From NCBI RefSeq assembly GCF_050947335.1, contig NW_027473363.1, forward strand, positions 312,501 through 376,500: a DNA stretch of 64,000 nt, written 5' to 3'. Shown piece after piece: positions 15,206 to 31,600 of this stretch (its first letter is position 1; every line of letters starts with the position of its first letter). The translations under genes and the position numbers were made by a program. The notes below the pieces were generated by a model. It had not been told where the DNA came from. It did not search any database and saw nothing but the letters and a program-made list of their open reading frames with translations. Source of the stretch: Megachile rotundata. Lineage: Eukaryota; Arthropoda; Insecta; Hymenoptera; Megachilidae.

Positions 15206-16312
15206 CACAATCACACAATCACAGAATCACACAATCACACAATCACACAATCACACAACCACACAATCACACAAGCACACAATCACTCAATCACACAATC
15301 ACAATCACACAATCACACAATCACACAATCAAACAATCACACAATCACACAATCACACAATCACACAATCTCACAATCACACAATCACACAATCACACAA
15401 TCACACAATCACACAATCACACAATCACACAATCACAATCACACAATCACAATCACACAATCACACAATCACGCAATCAAACAATCACACAATCACACAA
15501 TCACACAATCACACAATCACACACTCTCACAATCACACAATCACATTCACACAATCACACAATCACACAATCTCACAATCACACAATCACACAATCACAC
15601 AATCACAACCACACAACCACACAATCACACAAGCACACAATCACTCAATCACACAATCACAATCACACAATCACACAATCACAATCACACAATCACAATC
15701 ACGCAATCACACAATCACGATCACACAATCACGATCACACAATCACGATCACACAATCACGATCACACAATCACGATCACACAATCACGGTCACACAATC
15801 ACGGTCACACAACCACACAATCACACAATCACACAATCACAAAATCACACAATCACACAATCACACAATCACACAACCACATAATCACAGAATCACGCAA
15901 TCACACAATCACACAATCACACAATCACACAATCACACAATCACACAATCACACAATCACGCAATCACACAAGCACACAATCACACAATCACACAATCAC
16001 ACAATCACACAATCACACCATCAGACAATCACACGATCACACGATCACACGATCACAATCACGCAATCACAATCACGCAGTCACACAATCACGATCACAC
16101 AATCACACAATCACACAATCACACAATCACAATCACACAATCACAATCACACAATAACAATCACACAATCACACAATCACACAACCACACAATTACACAA
16201 GCACGCAGTTACAATCGCACAATCACACAATCACACAATCACACAATCACACAATCACACAATCACACAATCACACAATCACAAAATCATACAATCACAC
16301 AATCACACAATC

Positions 16313-16642
16313 ACACGATAACACGATCACACGATCACACGATCACACGATCACACGATCACACGAACACACGATCACAATCACGCAGTCACACAATAAC
16401 TGTCACACAATCACGGTCACATAATCACGGTCACATAATCACGGTCACACAATCACGGTCACACAATCACGGTCACACAATCACGATCACACAATCACGA
16501 TGACACAATCACGGTCACACAATCACGGTCACTCAATCACGGTCACACAATCACGGTCATACAATTACACAGTCACACAATCACACGGTCACACAATCAC
16601 ACAGTCACACAATCACACGATCACACGATCACACGATCACAC
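16313..16642 (+). repeat. Marker cassette C5 (type S1)
   Basis: Eight ACACGATC-type units; the first is ACACGATA and a later one is ACACGAAC, a private change near 16367. Five GGTC 14-mers, then GATGAC at about 16498. Offset to C1 is 16262 bp. Confidence 0.9.
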
Positions 16643-19600
16643 AATCACACAACCACACAATCACTCAATCACACAATCACATACTCACACAATCACACAA
16701 TCACCCAACCACACAATCACACAATCCCACAGTCGCACAATCACACAATCACACAATCACACAATCACACAATCACACAATCACACAATCACACAATCAC
16801 ACAATCACAATCACACAATCACAATCACACAATCACAATCACACAATCACAATCACACAATCACAATCACACAATCACAATCACACAATCACACAATCAC
16901 ACAATCAAACAATCACACAATCACGGTCACACAATCAAACATTCACACAATCACACAATCACGATCACACAATCACGATCACACAATCACGATCACACAA
17001 TCACGATCACACAATCACGATCACACAATCACGGTCACACAATCAAACAATCACACAATCACACAATCACACAGTCACACAATCACACAATCACACAATC
17101 ACACAATCACACAATCACACACTCATACAATCACACAATCACATTCACACAATCACACAATCACACACTCACACAATCACACAATCACATTCACACAATC
17201 ACACAATCACACAATTTCACAATCACACAATCACACAATCACACAATCACACAATCACAATCACACAATCACACAATCAAACAATCACACAATCACACAA
17301 TCACACAAGCACACAATCACTCAATCACACAATCACACACTCACACAATCACACAATCACACAATCACACAATCTCACAATCACACAAACACATAATCAC
17401 ACAATAACACAATCACAATCACAAAATCACAATCACACAATCACAATCACACAATCACAATCACACAATCACAATCACACAATCACAATCACACAATCAC
17501 AATCACACAATCACAATCACACAATCACACAATCACACAATCACACAATCAAACAATCACACAATCACACAATCACGGTCACACAATCAAACATTCACAC
17601 AATCACACAATCACACAATCACGATCACACAATCACGATCACACAATCACGATACAACAATCACGATCACACAATCACGATCACACAATCACACAATCAC
17701 AATCACAAAATCTTACACAATCACACAATCACACAATCACACAGTCACACAATCACACAATCACAATCACGCAATCACACAATCCCGATCACACATTCAC
17801 GATCACACAATCACGATCACACAATCACGGTCACACAATCACGGTCACATAACCACACAACAACACAATCACATTCACACAATCACACAATCACACAATC
17901 TCACAATCACACAAACACATAATCACACAATAACACAATCACAATCACAAAATCACAATCACACAATCACAATCACACAATCACAATCACACAATCACAA
18001 TCACACAATCACACAATCACACAATCACACAATCACACAATCACACAATCAAACAATCAAACAATCACACAATCACGGTCACACAATCAAACATTCACAC
18101 AATCACACAATCACACAATCACGATCACACAATCACGATCACACAATCACGATCACACAATCACGATCACGCAATCACGATCACACAATCACGGTCACAC
18201 ACTCACGGTCACACAATCACGGTCACACAACCACACAATCACACAATCACACAATCACACAATCATACAATCACACAATCACAAAATCACACAAGCACAC
18301 TATCACTCAATCACACAATCACACACTCACACAGTCACACAATCACCCAACCACACAATCACACAATCCCACAATCGCACAATCACACAATCACACAATC
18401 ACACAATCACACAATCACACAATCACGCAGTCACAATCACACAATCACAATCACACAATCACACAATCACACAATCACACAATCACAAAATCACACAATC
18501 ACACAATCACACAATCACACAATCACACAATCACTCAATCACTCAATCACACAATCACTCAATCACACAACCACACAATCACTATCACACAATCACAATT
18601 ACACAATGACACAATCACACACTCACACAATCACACAATCACACAATCACACAATCACACAATCACACAATCACAATCACACAATCACAATCACACAATC
18701 ACACAATCACACAATCAAACAATCACACAATCACACAATCACACAAACACACAATCTCACAATCACACAATCACAATCACACAATCACACTATCACACTA
18801 TCAAACAATCACACAAACACATAATCACACAATAACACAATCACAATCACAAAATCACAATCACAATCACACAATCCCAATCACACAATCACAAACACAC
18901 AATCACAATCACACAATCACACAATCACACAATCAAACAATCACACAATCACACAATCACGGTCACACAATCAAACATTCACACAATCACACAATCACAC
19001 AATCACGATCACACAATCACGATCACACATTCACGATACAACAATCACGATCACACAATCACGATCACACAATCACACAATCACAATCACAAAATCTTAC
19101 ACAATCACACAATCACACAATCACACAGTCACACAATCACACAATCACAATCACGCAATCACACAATCCCGATCACACATTCACGATCACACAATCACGA
19201 TCACACAATCACGGTCGCACAATCACGGTCACATAACCACACAACCACACAATCACACAATCACGCAATCACACAATCACACAATCACACAATCACACAA
19301 TCACACACTCACACAATCACACAATCACATTCACACAATCACAATTACACAATCACACAATCACGCAATCACACAATCACACAATCACACATTCACACAA
19401 TCACACAATCACAATTACGCAATCACACAATCCCGATCACACAATCACGATCACACAATCACGATCACACAATCACGATCACACAATCACGGTCACACAA
19501 CCACACAATCACACAATCACACAATCACAAAATCACAGAATCACACAATCACACAATCACGCAATCACGCAAACACACAATCACACAATCACACTATCAC

Positions 19601-20138
19601 ACAATCACACCATGACACAATCACACAATCACAGAATCACACAATCACACAATCACACAATCACACAATCACACAATCACACAATTACACAATCACACAA
19701 TCACACAATCACACAATCACACAATCACACAATCACACAATCACACAATCACACAATCACGCAATCACACAATCACGCAATCACACAATCACACAATCAC
19801 ACAATCACACAATCACAGAATCACACAATCACACAATCACACAATCACACAATCACACAATCACAGAATCACACAATCACACAATCACACAATCACACAA
19901 TCACACAATCACACAATCACAGAATCACACAATCACACAATCACACAATCACACAATCACACAATCACACAATCACACAATCACAATCACACAATCACAC
20001 AATCACACAACCACACAATTACACAAGCACGCAGTTACAATCGCACAATCACACAATCACACAATCACACAATCACACAATCACACAATCACACAATCAC
20101 ACAATCACAAAATCATACAATCACACAATCACACAATC
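16643..20138 (+). repeat. Body B5 after C5 (3.5 kb)
   Basis: It follows B1 from the start to about 2.6 kb at a net offset of 16262 bp, including AATCTT at 17709. It then runs into a GATACAAC/AATCTT block again (AATCTT at 19093) and ends in about 500 bp of plain octamers with scattered AGAATC and CGCAATC units (about 19,612-20,000). CCATCAG is missing before the next cassette, unlike other S bodies. Confidence 0.8.
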
Positions 20139-20468
20139 ACACGATAACACGATCACACGATCACACGATCACACGATCACACGATCACACGATCACACGA
20201 TCACAATCACGCAGTCACACAATAACTGTCACACAATCACGGTCACATAATCACGGTCACATAATCACGGTCACACAATCACGGTCACACAATCACGGTC
20301 ACACAATCACGATCACACAATCACGATGACACAATCACGGTCACACAATCACGGTCACTCAATCACGGTCACACAATCACGGTCATACAATTACACAGTC
20401 ACACAATCACACGGTCACACAATCACACAGTCACACAATCACACGATCACACGATCACACGATCACAC
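20139..20468 (+). repeat. Marker cassette C6 (type S1)
   Basis: Eight ACACGATC-type units beginning with ACACGATA, TAACTGTC near 20225, five GGTC 14-mers, GATGAC at about 20324, and ACAACCAC downstream. Confidence 0.9.
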
Positions 20469-20705
20469 AATCACACAACCACACAATCACTCAATCACAC
20501 AATCACATACTCACACAATCACACAATCACCCAACCACACAATCACACAATCCCACAGTCGCACAATCACACAATCACACAATCACACAATCACACAATC
20601 ACACAATCACACAATCACACAATCACACAATCACACAATCACACAATCACACAATCACACAATCACGCAATCACACAATCACGCAATCACACAATCACAC
20701 AATCA

Positions 20706-20835
20706 CACAATCACAATCACACAATCACAATCACACAATCACAATCACACAATCACAATCACACAATCACAATCACACAATCACAATCACACAATCACAA
20801 TCACACAATCACAATCACACAATCACAATCACACA
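20706..20835 (+). repeat. 14 bp AA-type run, nine units
   Basis: The longest AA-type 14 bp run near an S head; the equivalent run after C1 has about seven units. It follows two CGCAATC octamers that are absent from the C1 head. Confidence 0.8.
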
Positions 20836-21289
20836 ATCACACAATCACACAATCAAACAATCACACAATCACACAATCACGGTCACACAATCAAACATTC
20901 ACACAATCACACAATCACGATCACACAATCACGATCACACAATCACGATCACACAATCACGATCACACAATCACGATCACACAATCACGGTCACACAATC
21001 AAACAATCACACAATCACACAATCACACAGTCACACAATCACACAATCACACAATCACACAATCACACAATCACACACTCATACAATCACACAATCACAT
21101 TCACACAATCACACAATCACACAATCTCACAATCACACAATCACACAATCACACAATCACACAATCACAATCACACAATCACACAATCAAACAATCACAC
21201 AATCACACAATCACTCAATCACACAATCACACACTCACACAATCACACAATCACATTCACACAATCACACAATCACACAATCTCACAAT

Positions 21290-23098
21290 CACACAAACAC
21301 ATAATCACACAATAACACAATCACAATCACAAAATCACAATCACACAATCACAATTACACAATCACAATCACACAATCACACAATCACACAATCGCACAA
21401 TCAAACAATCAAACAATCACACAATCACGGTCACACAATCAAACATTCACACAATCACACAATCACACAATCACGATCACACAATCACGATCACACAATC
21501 ACGATCACACAATCACGATCACACAATCACGATCACACAATCACGGTCACACACTCACGGTCACACAATCACGGTCACACAACCACACAATCACACAATC
21601 ACACAATCATACAATCACACAATCACACAATCACACAATCACACACTCACACAATCACACAATCACATTCACACAATCACACAATCACACAATTTCACAA
21701 TCACACAATCACACAATCACACAATCACACAATCACAATCACACAATCACACAATCACACAATCACACAATCACACAAGCACACAATCACTCAATCACAC
21801 AATCACACACTCACACAATCACACAATCACACAATCACACAATCTCACAATCACACAAACACATAATCACACAATAACACAATCACAATCACAAAATCAC
21901 AATCACACAATCACAATCACACAATCACAATCACACAATCACAATCACACAATCACAATCACACAATCACAATCACACAATCACAATCACACAATCACAA
22001 TCACACAATCACACAATCACACAATCACACAATCAAACAATCACACAATCACACAATCACGGTCACACAATCAAACATTCACACAATCACACAATCACAC
22101 AATCACGATCACACAATCACGATCACACAATCACGATACAACAATCACGATCACACAATCACGATCACACAATCACACAATCACACAATCTCACAATCAC
22201 ACAAACACATAATCACACAATAACACAATCACAATCACAAAATCACAATCACACAATCACAATTACACAATCACAATCACACAATCACACAATCACACAA
22301 ACACACAATCAAACAATCAAACAATCACACAATCACGGTCACACAATCAAACATTCACACAATCACACAATCACACAATCACGATCACACAATCACGATC
22401 ACACAATCACGATCACACAATCACGATCACACAATCACGATCACACAATCACGGTCACACACTCACGGTCACACAATCACGGTCACACAACCACACAATC
22501 ACACAATCACACAATCATACAATCACACAATCACACAATCACACAATCACACACTCACACTCACACAATCACACAATCACACAATTTCCCAATCACACAA
22601 TCACACAATCACACAATCACACAATCACAATCACACAATCACACAATCAAACAATCACACAATCACACAATCACACAAGCACACAATCACTCAATCACAC
22701 AATCACACACTCACACAATCACACAATCACACAATCACACAATCTCACAATCACACAAACACATAATCACACAATAACACAATCACAATCACAAAATCAC
22801 AATCACACAATCACAATCACACAATCACAATCACACAATCACAATCACACAATCACAATCACACAATCACAATCACACAATCACAATCACACAATCACAA
22901 TCACACAATCACAATCACACAATCACACAATCACACAATCACACAATCAAACAATCACACAATCACACAATCACGGTCACACAATCAAACATTCACACAA
23001 TCACACAATCACACAATCACGATCACACAATCACGATCACACAATCACGATACAACAATCACGATCACACAATCACACAATCACAATCACAAAATCTT
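21290..23098 (+). repeat. 0.9 kb tandem duplication
   Basis: Two consecutive copies, about 21,290-22,197 and 22,198-23,098. Shared landmarks are CATAATC (21301 and 22209), GGTCACACACTC (21545 and 22453), a second CATAATC (21861 and 22761) and GATACAAC (about 22135 and 23049). Offsets are 908, 908, 900 and 914 bp, so the copies differ only by octamer or 14-mer steps. Confidence 0.75.
22797..22925 (+). repeat. 14 bp AA-type run, nine units
   Basis: Uninterrupted octamer-plus-hexamer units within the second copy of the 0.9 kb duplication. The first copy (about 21,896-22,010) is about one unit shorter, which explains part of the offset change. Confidence 0.75.
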
Positions 23099-23696
23099 AC
23101 ACAATCACACAATCACACAATCACACAGTCACACAATCACACAATCACAATCACGCAATCACACAATCCCGATCACACATTCACGATCACACAATCACGA
23201 TCACACAATCACGGTCGCACAATCACGGTCACATAAAAACACAACCACACAATCACACAATCACGCAATCACACAATCACACAATCACACAATCACACAA
23301 TCACACACTCACACAATCACACAATCACATTCACACAATCACAATTACACAATCACACAATCACGCAATCACACAATCACACAATCACACATTCACACAA
23401 TCACACAATCACAATTACGCAATCACACAATCCCGATCACACAATCACGATCACACAATCACGATCACACAATCACGATCACACAATCACGGTCACACAA
23501 CCACACAATCACACAATCACACAATCACACAATCACAGAATCACACAATCACACAATCACGCAATCACGCAAACACACAATCACACAATCACACAATCAC
23601 ACAATCACAGAATCACACAATCACACAATCACACAATCACACAATCACACAATCACACAATTACACAATCACACAATCACACAATCACACAATCAC

Positions 23697-25210
23697 ATTC
23701 ACACAATCACACAATCACACAATCTCACAATCACACAATCACACAATCACACAATCACAATCACACACTCACACAATCACACAGTCACAATCACACAATC
23801 ACACAATCACACAATCACACAATCACACAATCACACAATCACACAATCACAGAATCACACAATCACACAATCACACAATCACACAATCACACAATCACAC
23901 AATCACACAATCACAGAATCACACAATCACACAATCACACAATCACACAATCACACAATCACACAATCACACAATCACACAATCACACAATCACACAATC
24001 ACGTAATCACACAATCACACAATCACACAATCACACAATCACACAATCACACAATCACACAATCACACAATCACACAATCACACAATCGCACAATCACAC
24101 AATCACCAACCACACAATCACAATCACACAATCACAATCACACAATCACACAATCAAAAATTCACACAATCACACAATCACACAATCACAATCACACAAT
24201 CACACAATCACAATCACAAAATCTTACACAATCACACAATCACACAATCACACAGTCACACAATCACACAATCACAATCACGCAATCACACAATCCCGAT
24301 CACACATTCACGATCACACAATCACGATCACACAATCACGATCACACAATCACGGTCACACAACCACACAACCACACAATCACACAATCACACAATCACA
24401 CAATCACACAATCACACAATCACACAATCACGCAATCACGCAAACACACAATCACACAATCACACAATCACACAATCACACCATGACACAATCACACAAT
24501 CACAGAATCACACAATCACACAATCACACAATCACACAATCACACAATTACACAATCACACAATCACACAATCACACAATCACACAATCACAAAATCACA
24601 CAATCACACAATCACACGATCACGCAATCACACAATCACGCAATCACACAATCACACAATCACACAATCACACAATCACACAATCACACAATCACACAAT
24701 CACACAATCACACAATCACGGTCACACAATCAAACATTCACACAATCACACAATCACACAATCACGATCACACAATCACGATCACACAATCACGATCACA
24801 CAATCACACAATCACACAATCACACACTCACACAATCACACAATCACATTCACACAATCACACAATCACACAATCTCACAATCACACAATCACACAATCA
24901 CACAATCACAATCACACACTCACACAATCACACAGTCACAATCACACAATCACACAATCACACAATCACACAATCACACAATCACACAATCACAGAATCA
25001 CACAATCACACAATCACACAATCACACAATCACACAATCACACAATCACACAATCACACAATCACGCAATCACACAATCACACAATCACACAATCACACA
25101 ATCACACAATCACACAATCACACAATCACACAATCGCACAATCACACAATCACCAACCACACAATCACAATCACACAATCACAATCACACAATCACACAA
25201 TCAAAAATTC
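23697..25210 (+). repeat. Pair of related segments with CCAACC and AAAAATTC
   Basis: Segments beginning with a CATTCAC and CACAGTCACAATC tract (G at 23784 and 24935) both run through plain octamers to CCAACC (24104 and 25151) and AAAAATTC (about 24155 and 25203). The offset falls from 1151 to 1047 bp, a difference of 13 octamers, so the plain octamer tract between landmarks changed length. Confidence 0.7.
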
Positions 25211-26986
25211 ACACAATCACACAATCACACAATCACGGTCACACAATCAAACATTCACACAATCACACAATCACACAATCACGATCACACAATCACGATC
25301 ACACAATCACGATCACACAATCACGATCACACAATCACGGTCACACTCTCACGGTCACACAATCACGGTCACACAACCACACAATCACACAATCACACAA
25401 TCATACAATCACACAATCACAAAATCACACACTCACACAATCACACAATCACATTCACACAATCACACAATCACACAATCTCACAATCACACAATCACAC
25501 AATCACACAATCACACAATCACAATCACACAATCACACAATCAAACAATCACACAAACACATAATCACACAATAACACAATCACAATCACAAAATCACAA
25601 TCACACAATCACAATCACACAATCACAATCACACAATCACAATCACACAATCACACAATCACACAATCAAACAATCAAACAATCACACAATCACGGTCAC
25701 ACAATCAAACATTCACACAATCACACAATCACACAATCACGATCACACAATCACGATCACACAATCACGATCACACAATCACGATCACACAATCACGGTC
25801 ACACACTCACGGTCACACAATCACGGTCACACAACCACACAATCACACAATCACACAATCATACAATCACACAATCACAAAATCACACAAGCACACTATC
25901 TCTCAATCACACAATCACACACTCACACAGTCACACAATCACCCAACCACACAATCACACAATCCCACAATCGCACAATCACACAATCACACAATCACAC
26001 AATCACACAATCACACAATCACGCAGTCACAATCACACAATCACAATCACACAATCACACAATCACACAATCACACAATCACACAATCACAAAATCACAC
26101 AATCACACAATCACACAATCACACAATCACACAATCACTCAATCACTCAATCACACAATCACTCAATCACACAATCACACAATCACTATCACACAATCAC
26201 ACAATCACGCAGTCACAATCACACAATCACAATCACACAATCACACAATCACACAATCACACAATCACACAATCACACAATCACAAAATCACACAACCAC
26301 ACAATCACACAATCACACAATCACACAATCACACAATCACACAATCACACAATCACACACTCACACAATCACACAATCACATTCACACATTCAAACATTC
26401 ACACAATCGCACAATCACACAATCACGATCACACAATCACGATCACACAATCACGATCACACAGTCACGATCACACAATCACGATCACACAGTCACGGTC
26501 ACACAATCACGATCACACAATCACGGTCACACAATCACGGTCACACAACCACGCAATCACACAATCACACAATCACAAAATCACACAATCACACAATCAC
26601 ACAATCACACAACCACATAATCACAGAATCACGCAATCACACAATCACACAATCACACAATCACACAATCACACAATCACACAATCACGCAATCACACAA
26701 GCACACAATCACACAATCACACAATCACACAACCACACAATCACACAAGCACGCCGTCACAATCACACAATCACACAATCACACAATCACACCATCACAC
26801 AATCACACGATCACACGATCACACGATCACACGATCACACGATCACAATCACGCAATCACAATCACGCAGTCACACAATCACCATCACACAATCACACAA
26901 TCACACAACCACACAATCACAATCACACAATCACAATCACACAATAACAATCACACAATCACACAATCACACAATCAAACAATCAC

Positions 26987-26993
26987 AAATATC
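26987..26993 (+). other. AAATATC landmark (L type), copy 1
   Basis: AAATATC breaks the octamer phase. It lies 352 bp before the GATGAC start codon-like triplet of C7. The same heptamer is found at 42054, 47133, 54273, 58194 and 60889, and not in the first 26 kb. Confidence 0.85.
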
Positions 26994-27135
26994 ACACAAT
27001 CACACAATCACACAACCACACAATTACACAAGCACGCAGTTACAATCGCAAAATCACACAATCACACAATCACACAATCACACAATCACACAACCACACA
27101 ATCACAAAATAATACAATCACACAATCACACAATC

Positions 27136-27450
27136 ACACGATCACACGATCACACGATCACACGATCACACGATCACACGATCACACGATCACACGATCA
27201 CACGATCACACGATCACAATCACGCAGTCACACAATAACTATCACACAATCACGGTCACATAATCACGGTCACATAATCACGGTCACACAATCACGGTCA
27301 CACAATCACGGTCACACAATCACGATCACACAATCACGATGACACAATCACGGTCACACAATCACGGTCACTCAATCACGGTCACACAATCACGGTCATA
27401 CAATTACACAGTCACACAATCACACGGTCACACAATCACACAGTCACACA
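27136..27450 (+). repeat. Marker cassette C7 (type L)
   Basis: Ten ACACGATC units, then TAACTATC where other copies have TAACTGTC, five GGTC 14-mers and GATGAC at about 27337. There are no closing ACACGATC units: after ACACAGTC it goes straight to CACTCAATC, which is the L-type junction. Confidence 0.9.
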
Positions 27451-28606
27451 ATCACTCAATCACACAATCACACAATCACACAATCGCGCAATCACTCAAT
27501 CACACAATCACACAATCACACAATCACACAATCACACAATCACAATCACACACTCACACAATCACACTGTCACAATCACACAATCACACAATCACACAAT
27601 CACACAATCACACAATCACACAATCACACAATCACACAATCACAATCACAATCACACAATCACAATCACACAATCACACAATCACACAATCACACAATCA
27701 CACAATCACACTATCACACAATCACACAATCACGCAAACACACAATCACACAATCACACAATCACACAATCACACAATGACACAATCACACAATCACAGA
27801 ATCACACAATCACTCAATCACACAACCACACAATCACACAAGCACACAATCACTCAATCACACAATCACAATCACACAATCACACAATCACACAATCAAA
27901 CAATCACACAATCACACAATCACACAATCACACAATCACACAATCACACAATCACGCACACACACAATCACACAATCACACAATCACACAATCACACAAT
28001 GACACAATCACACAATCACGGAATCACACAATCACACAATCACACAAGCACACAATCACACAATCACACAATCACAAAACCGCACAACCACACAATCACA
28101 CAAGCACACAATCACTCAATCACACAATCACAATCACACAATCACACAATAACACAATCACACAATCACACAATCACACAATCACACAATCACACAATCA
28201 CGCAAACACACAATCACACAACCACACAATCACACAATCACACAATGACACAATCACACAATCACAGAATCACACAATCACTCAATCACACAATCACACA
28301 ATCACAATCACACAATCACAATTACACAATCACACAATCACGCAATCACACAATCACACAATCACACATTCACACAATTACACAATCACAATTACGCAAT
28401 CACACAATCCCGATCACACAATCACGATCACACAATCACGATCACACAATCACGGTCACACAACCACACAATCACACAATCACACAATCACACAATCACA
28501 CAATCACACAATCACACAATCACACAATCACACAATCACACAATCACGCAATCACGCAAACACACAATCACACAATCACACAATCACACAATCACACAAT
28601 CACACA

Positions 28607-31600
28607 ATGACACAATCACACAATCACAGAATCACACAATCACACAATCACACAATCACACAATCACACAATCACACAATTACACAATCACACAATCACA
28701 CAATCACACAATCACACTATCACACAATCACACAATCACACAATCACACAATCACACAATCACGCAATCACACAATCACGCAATCACACAATCACACAAT
28801 CACACAATCACAGAATCACACAATCACACAATCACACAATCACACAATCACACAATCACACAACCACACAACCACACAATCAAACAAGCACACAATCACT
28901 CAATCACACAATCGCAATCACACAATCACACAATCACACAATCAAACAATCACACAATCACACAATCACACAATCACACAATCTCACAATCACACAATCA
29001 CACAATCACACAATCACACAATCACAATCTCACAATCACACAATCACAATCACACAATCACACAATCACACAATCAAACAATCACACAATCACACAATCA
29101 CACAATCACACAATCACACAATCACGGTCACACAATCAAACATTCACACAATCACACAATCACACAATCACGATCACACACTCACGATCACACAATCACG
29201 ATCACACAATCACACAATCACACAATCACACACTCACACAATCACACAATCACATTCACACAATCACACAATCACACAATCTCACAATCACACAATCACA
29301 CAATCACACAATCACAATCACACACTCACACAATCACACAGTCACAATCACACAATCACACAATCACACAATCACACAATCACACAATCACACAATCACA
29401 CAATCACACAATCACACAAACACACACTCACACAATCACACAATCACATTCACACAATCACACAATCACACAATCACACAATCACACAATCACACACTCA
29501 CACACTCACACAATCACACAATCACATTCACACAATCACACAATCACACAATCACACAATCTCACAATCACACAATCACACAATCACACAATCACAATCA
29601 CACACTCACACAATCACACAGTCACAATCACACAATCACACAATCACACAATCACACAATCACACAATCACACAATCACACAATCACACAATCACACAAT
29701 CACACAATCACACAATCACACAATCACACAATCACACAATCACAATCACACAATCACAATCACACAATCACACAATCACACAATCAAACAATCACACAAT
29801 CACACAATCACACAAACCCACAATCTCACAATCACACAATCACAATCACACAAACACACACTCACACAATCACACAATCACATTCACACAATCACACAAT
29901 CACACAATCACACAATCACACAATCACAATCACACAATCACAATCACACAATCACACAATCACACAATCAAACAATCACACAATCACACAATCACACAAA
30001 CCCACAATCTCACAATCACACAATCACAATCACACAAACACACACTCACACAATCACACAATCACATTCACACAATCACACAATCACACAATCACACAAT
30101 CACACAATCACGCAATCACACAATCACACAATCGCACAATCACACAATCACACAATCACACAATCACACAATCACACAATCGCACAATCACACAATCACC
30201 AACCACACAATCACAATCACACAATCACAATCACACAATCACACAATCACACAATCACACAATCAAACAATCACACAATCACACAATCACACAATCACAC
30301 AATCACAATCACACAATCACACAATCACGCAATCAAACAATCACACAATCACACAATCACACAATCACACAATCACACAATCACACACTCACACAATCAC
30401 ACAATCACATTCACACAATCACACAATCACACAATCTCACAATCACACAATCACACAATCACACAATCACACAATCACAATCACACAATCACACAATCAA
30501 ACAATCACACAATCACACAATCACGCAATCACACAATCACGCAATCACACAATCACACAATCACACAATCACACAATCACAGAATCACACAATCACACAA
30601 TCACACAATCACACAATCACACGTTCACACAATCACACAATCACACAACCACACAACCACACAATCAAACAAGCACACAATCACTCAATCACACAATCGC
30701 AATCACACAATCACACAATCACACAATCAAACAATCACACAATCACACAATCACACAATCACACAATCTCACAATCACACAATCACACAATCACACAATC
30801 ACACAATCACAATCTCACAATCACACAATCACAATCACACAATCACACAATCACACAATCAAACAATCACACAATCACACAATCACACAATCACACAATC
30901 ACACAATCACACAATCACGGTCACACAATCAAACATTCACACAATCACACAATCACACAATCACGATCACACAATCACGATCACACAATCACGATCACAC
31001 AGTCACACAATCACACAATCACACACTCACACAATCACACAATCACATTCACACAATCACACAATCACACAATCTCACAATCACACAATCACACAATCAC
31101 ACAATCACAATCACACACTCACACAATCACACAGTCACAATCACACAATCACACAATCACACAATCACACAATCACACAATCACACAATCACACAATCAC
31201 ACAATCACACAATCACACAATCACACAATCACACAAACACACACTCACACAATCACACAATCACATTCACACAATCACACAATCACACAATCACACAATC
31301 ACACAATCACACACTCACACACTCACACAATCACACAATCACATTCACACAATCACACAATCACACAATCACACAATCACACAATCTCACAATCACACAA
31401 TCACACAATCACACAATCACAATCACACACTCACACAATCACACAGTCACAATCACACAATCACACAATCACACAATCACACAATCACACAATCACACAA
31501 TCACACAATCACACAATCACACAATCACACAATCACACAATCACACAATCACACAATCACAATCACACAATCACAATCACACAATCACACAATCACACAA

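Larger units (their letters stand above)
13262..16312 (+). repeat. Body B4 after C4 (3.1 kb)
   Basis: The S head is tandemly duplicated (AGCAC at 13270 and 13422, 152 bp apart, one octamer more than in B2). From about 13.86 kb it follows B1 from about 3.54 kb at an offset of 10.32-10.33 kb. From about 14.4 kb it also follows B2 at a constant 6956 bp. AATCTT is at 14455, the 318 bp block at 14888, and CCATCAG at about 16019. Confidence 0.8.
20469..27135 (+). repeat. Body B6 after C6 (6.7 kb, S to L transition)
   Basis: It begins with the S head and a nine-unit 14 bp run at about 20,706-20,835. A 0.9 kb tandem duplication spans 21.29-23.1 kb. A second pair of related segments lies at about 23.70-24.16 and 24.85-25.21 kb, both with CCAACC and AAAAATTC. 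AATCTT occurs at 23093 and 24220. The end is L-type: CCATCACAC at about 26,790 replaces CCATCAG, and AAATATC is at 26987. This body therefore changes from S to L. Confidence 0.8.

Noticed and set aside
26960..27010. AAATATC as a TATA-like promoter element
   Set aside because: It is a single phase-breaking variant within repeat DNA, found at six sites as a marker of L-type units, with no transcribed unit behind it.
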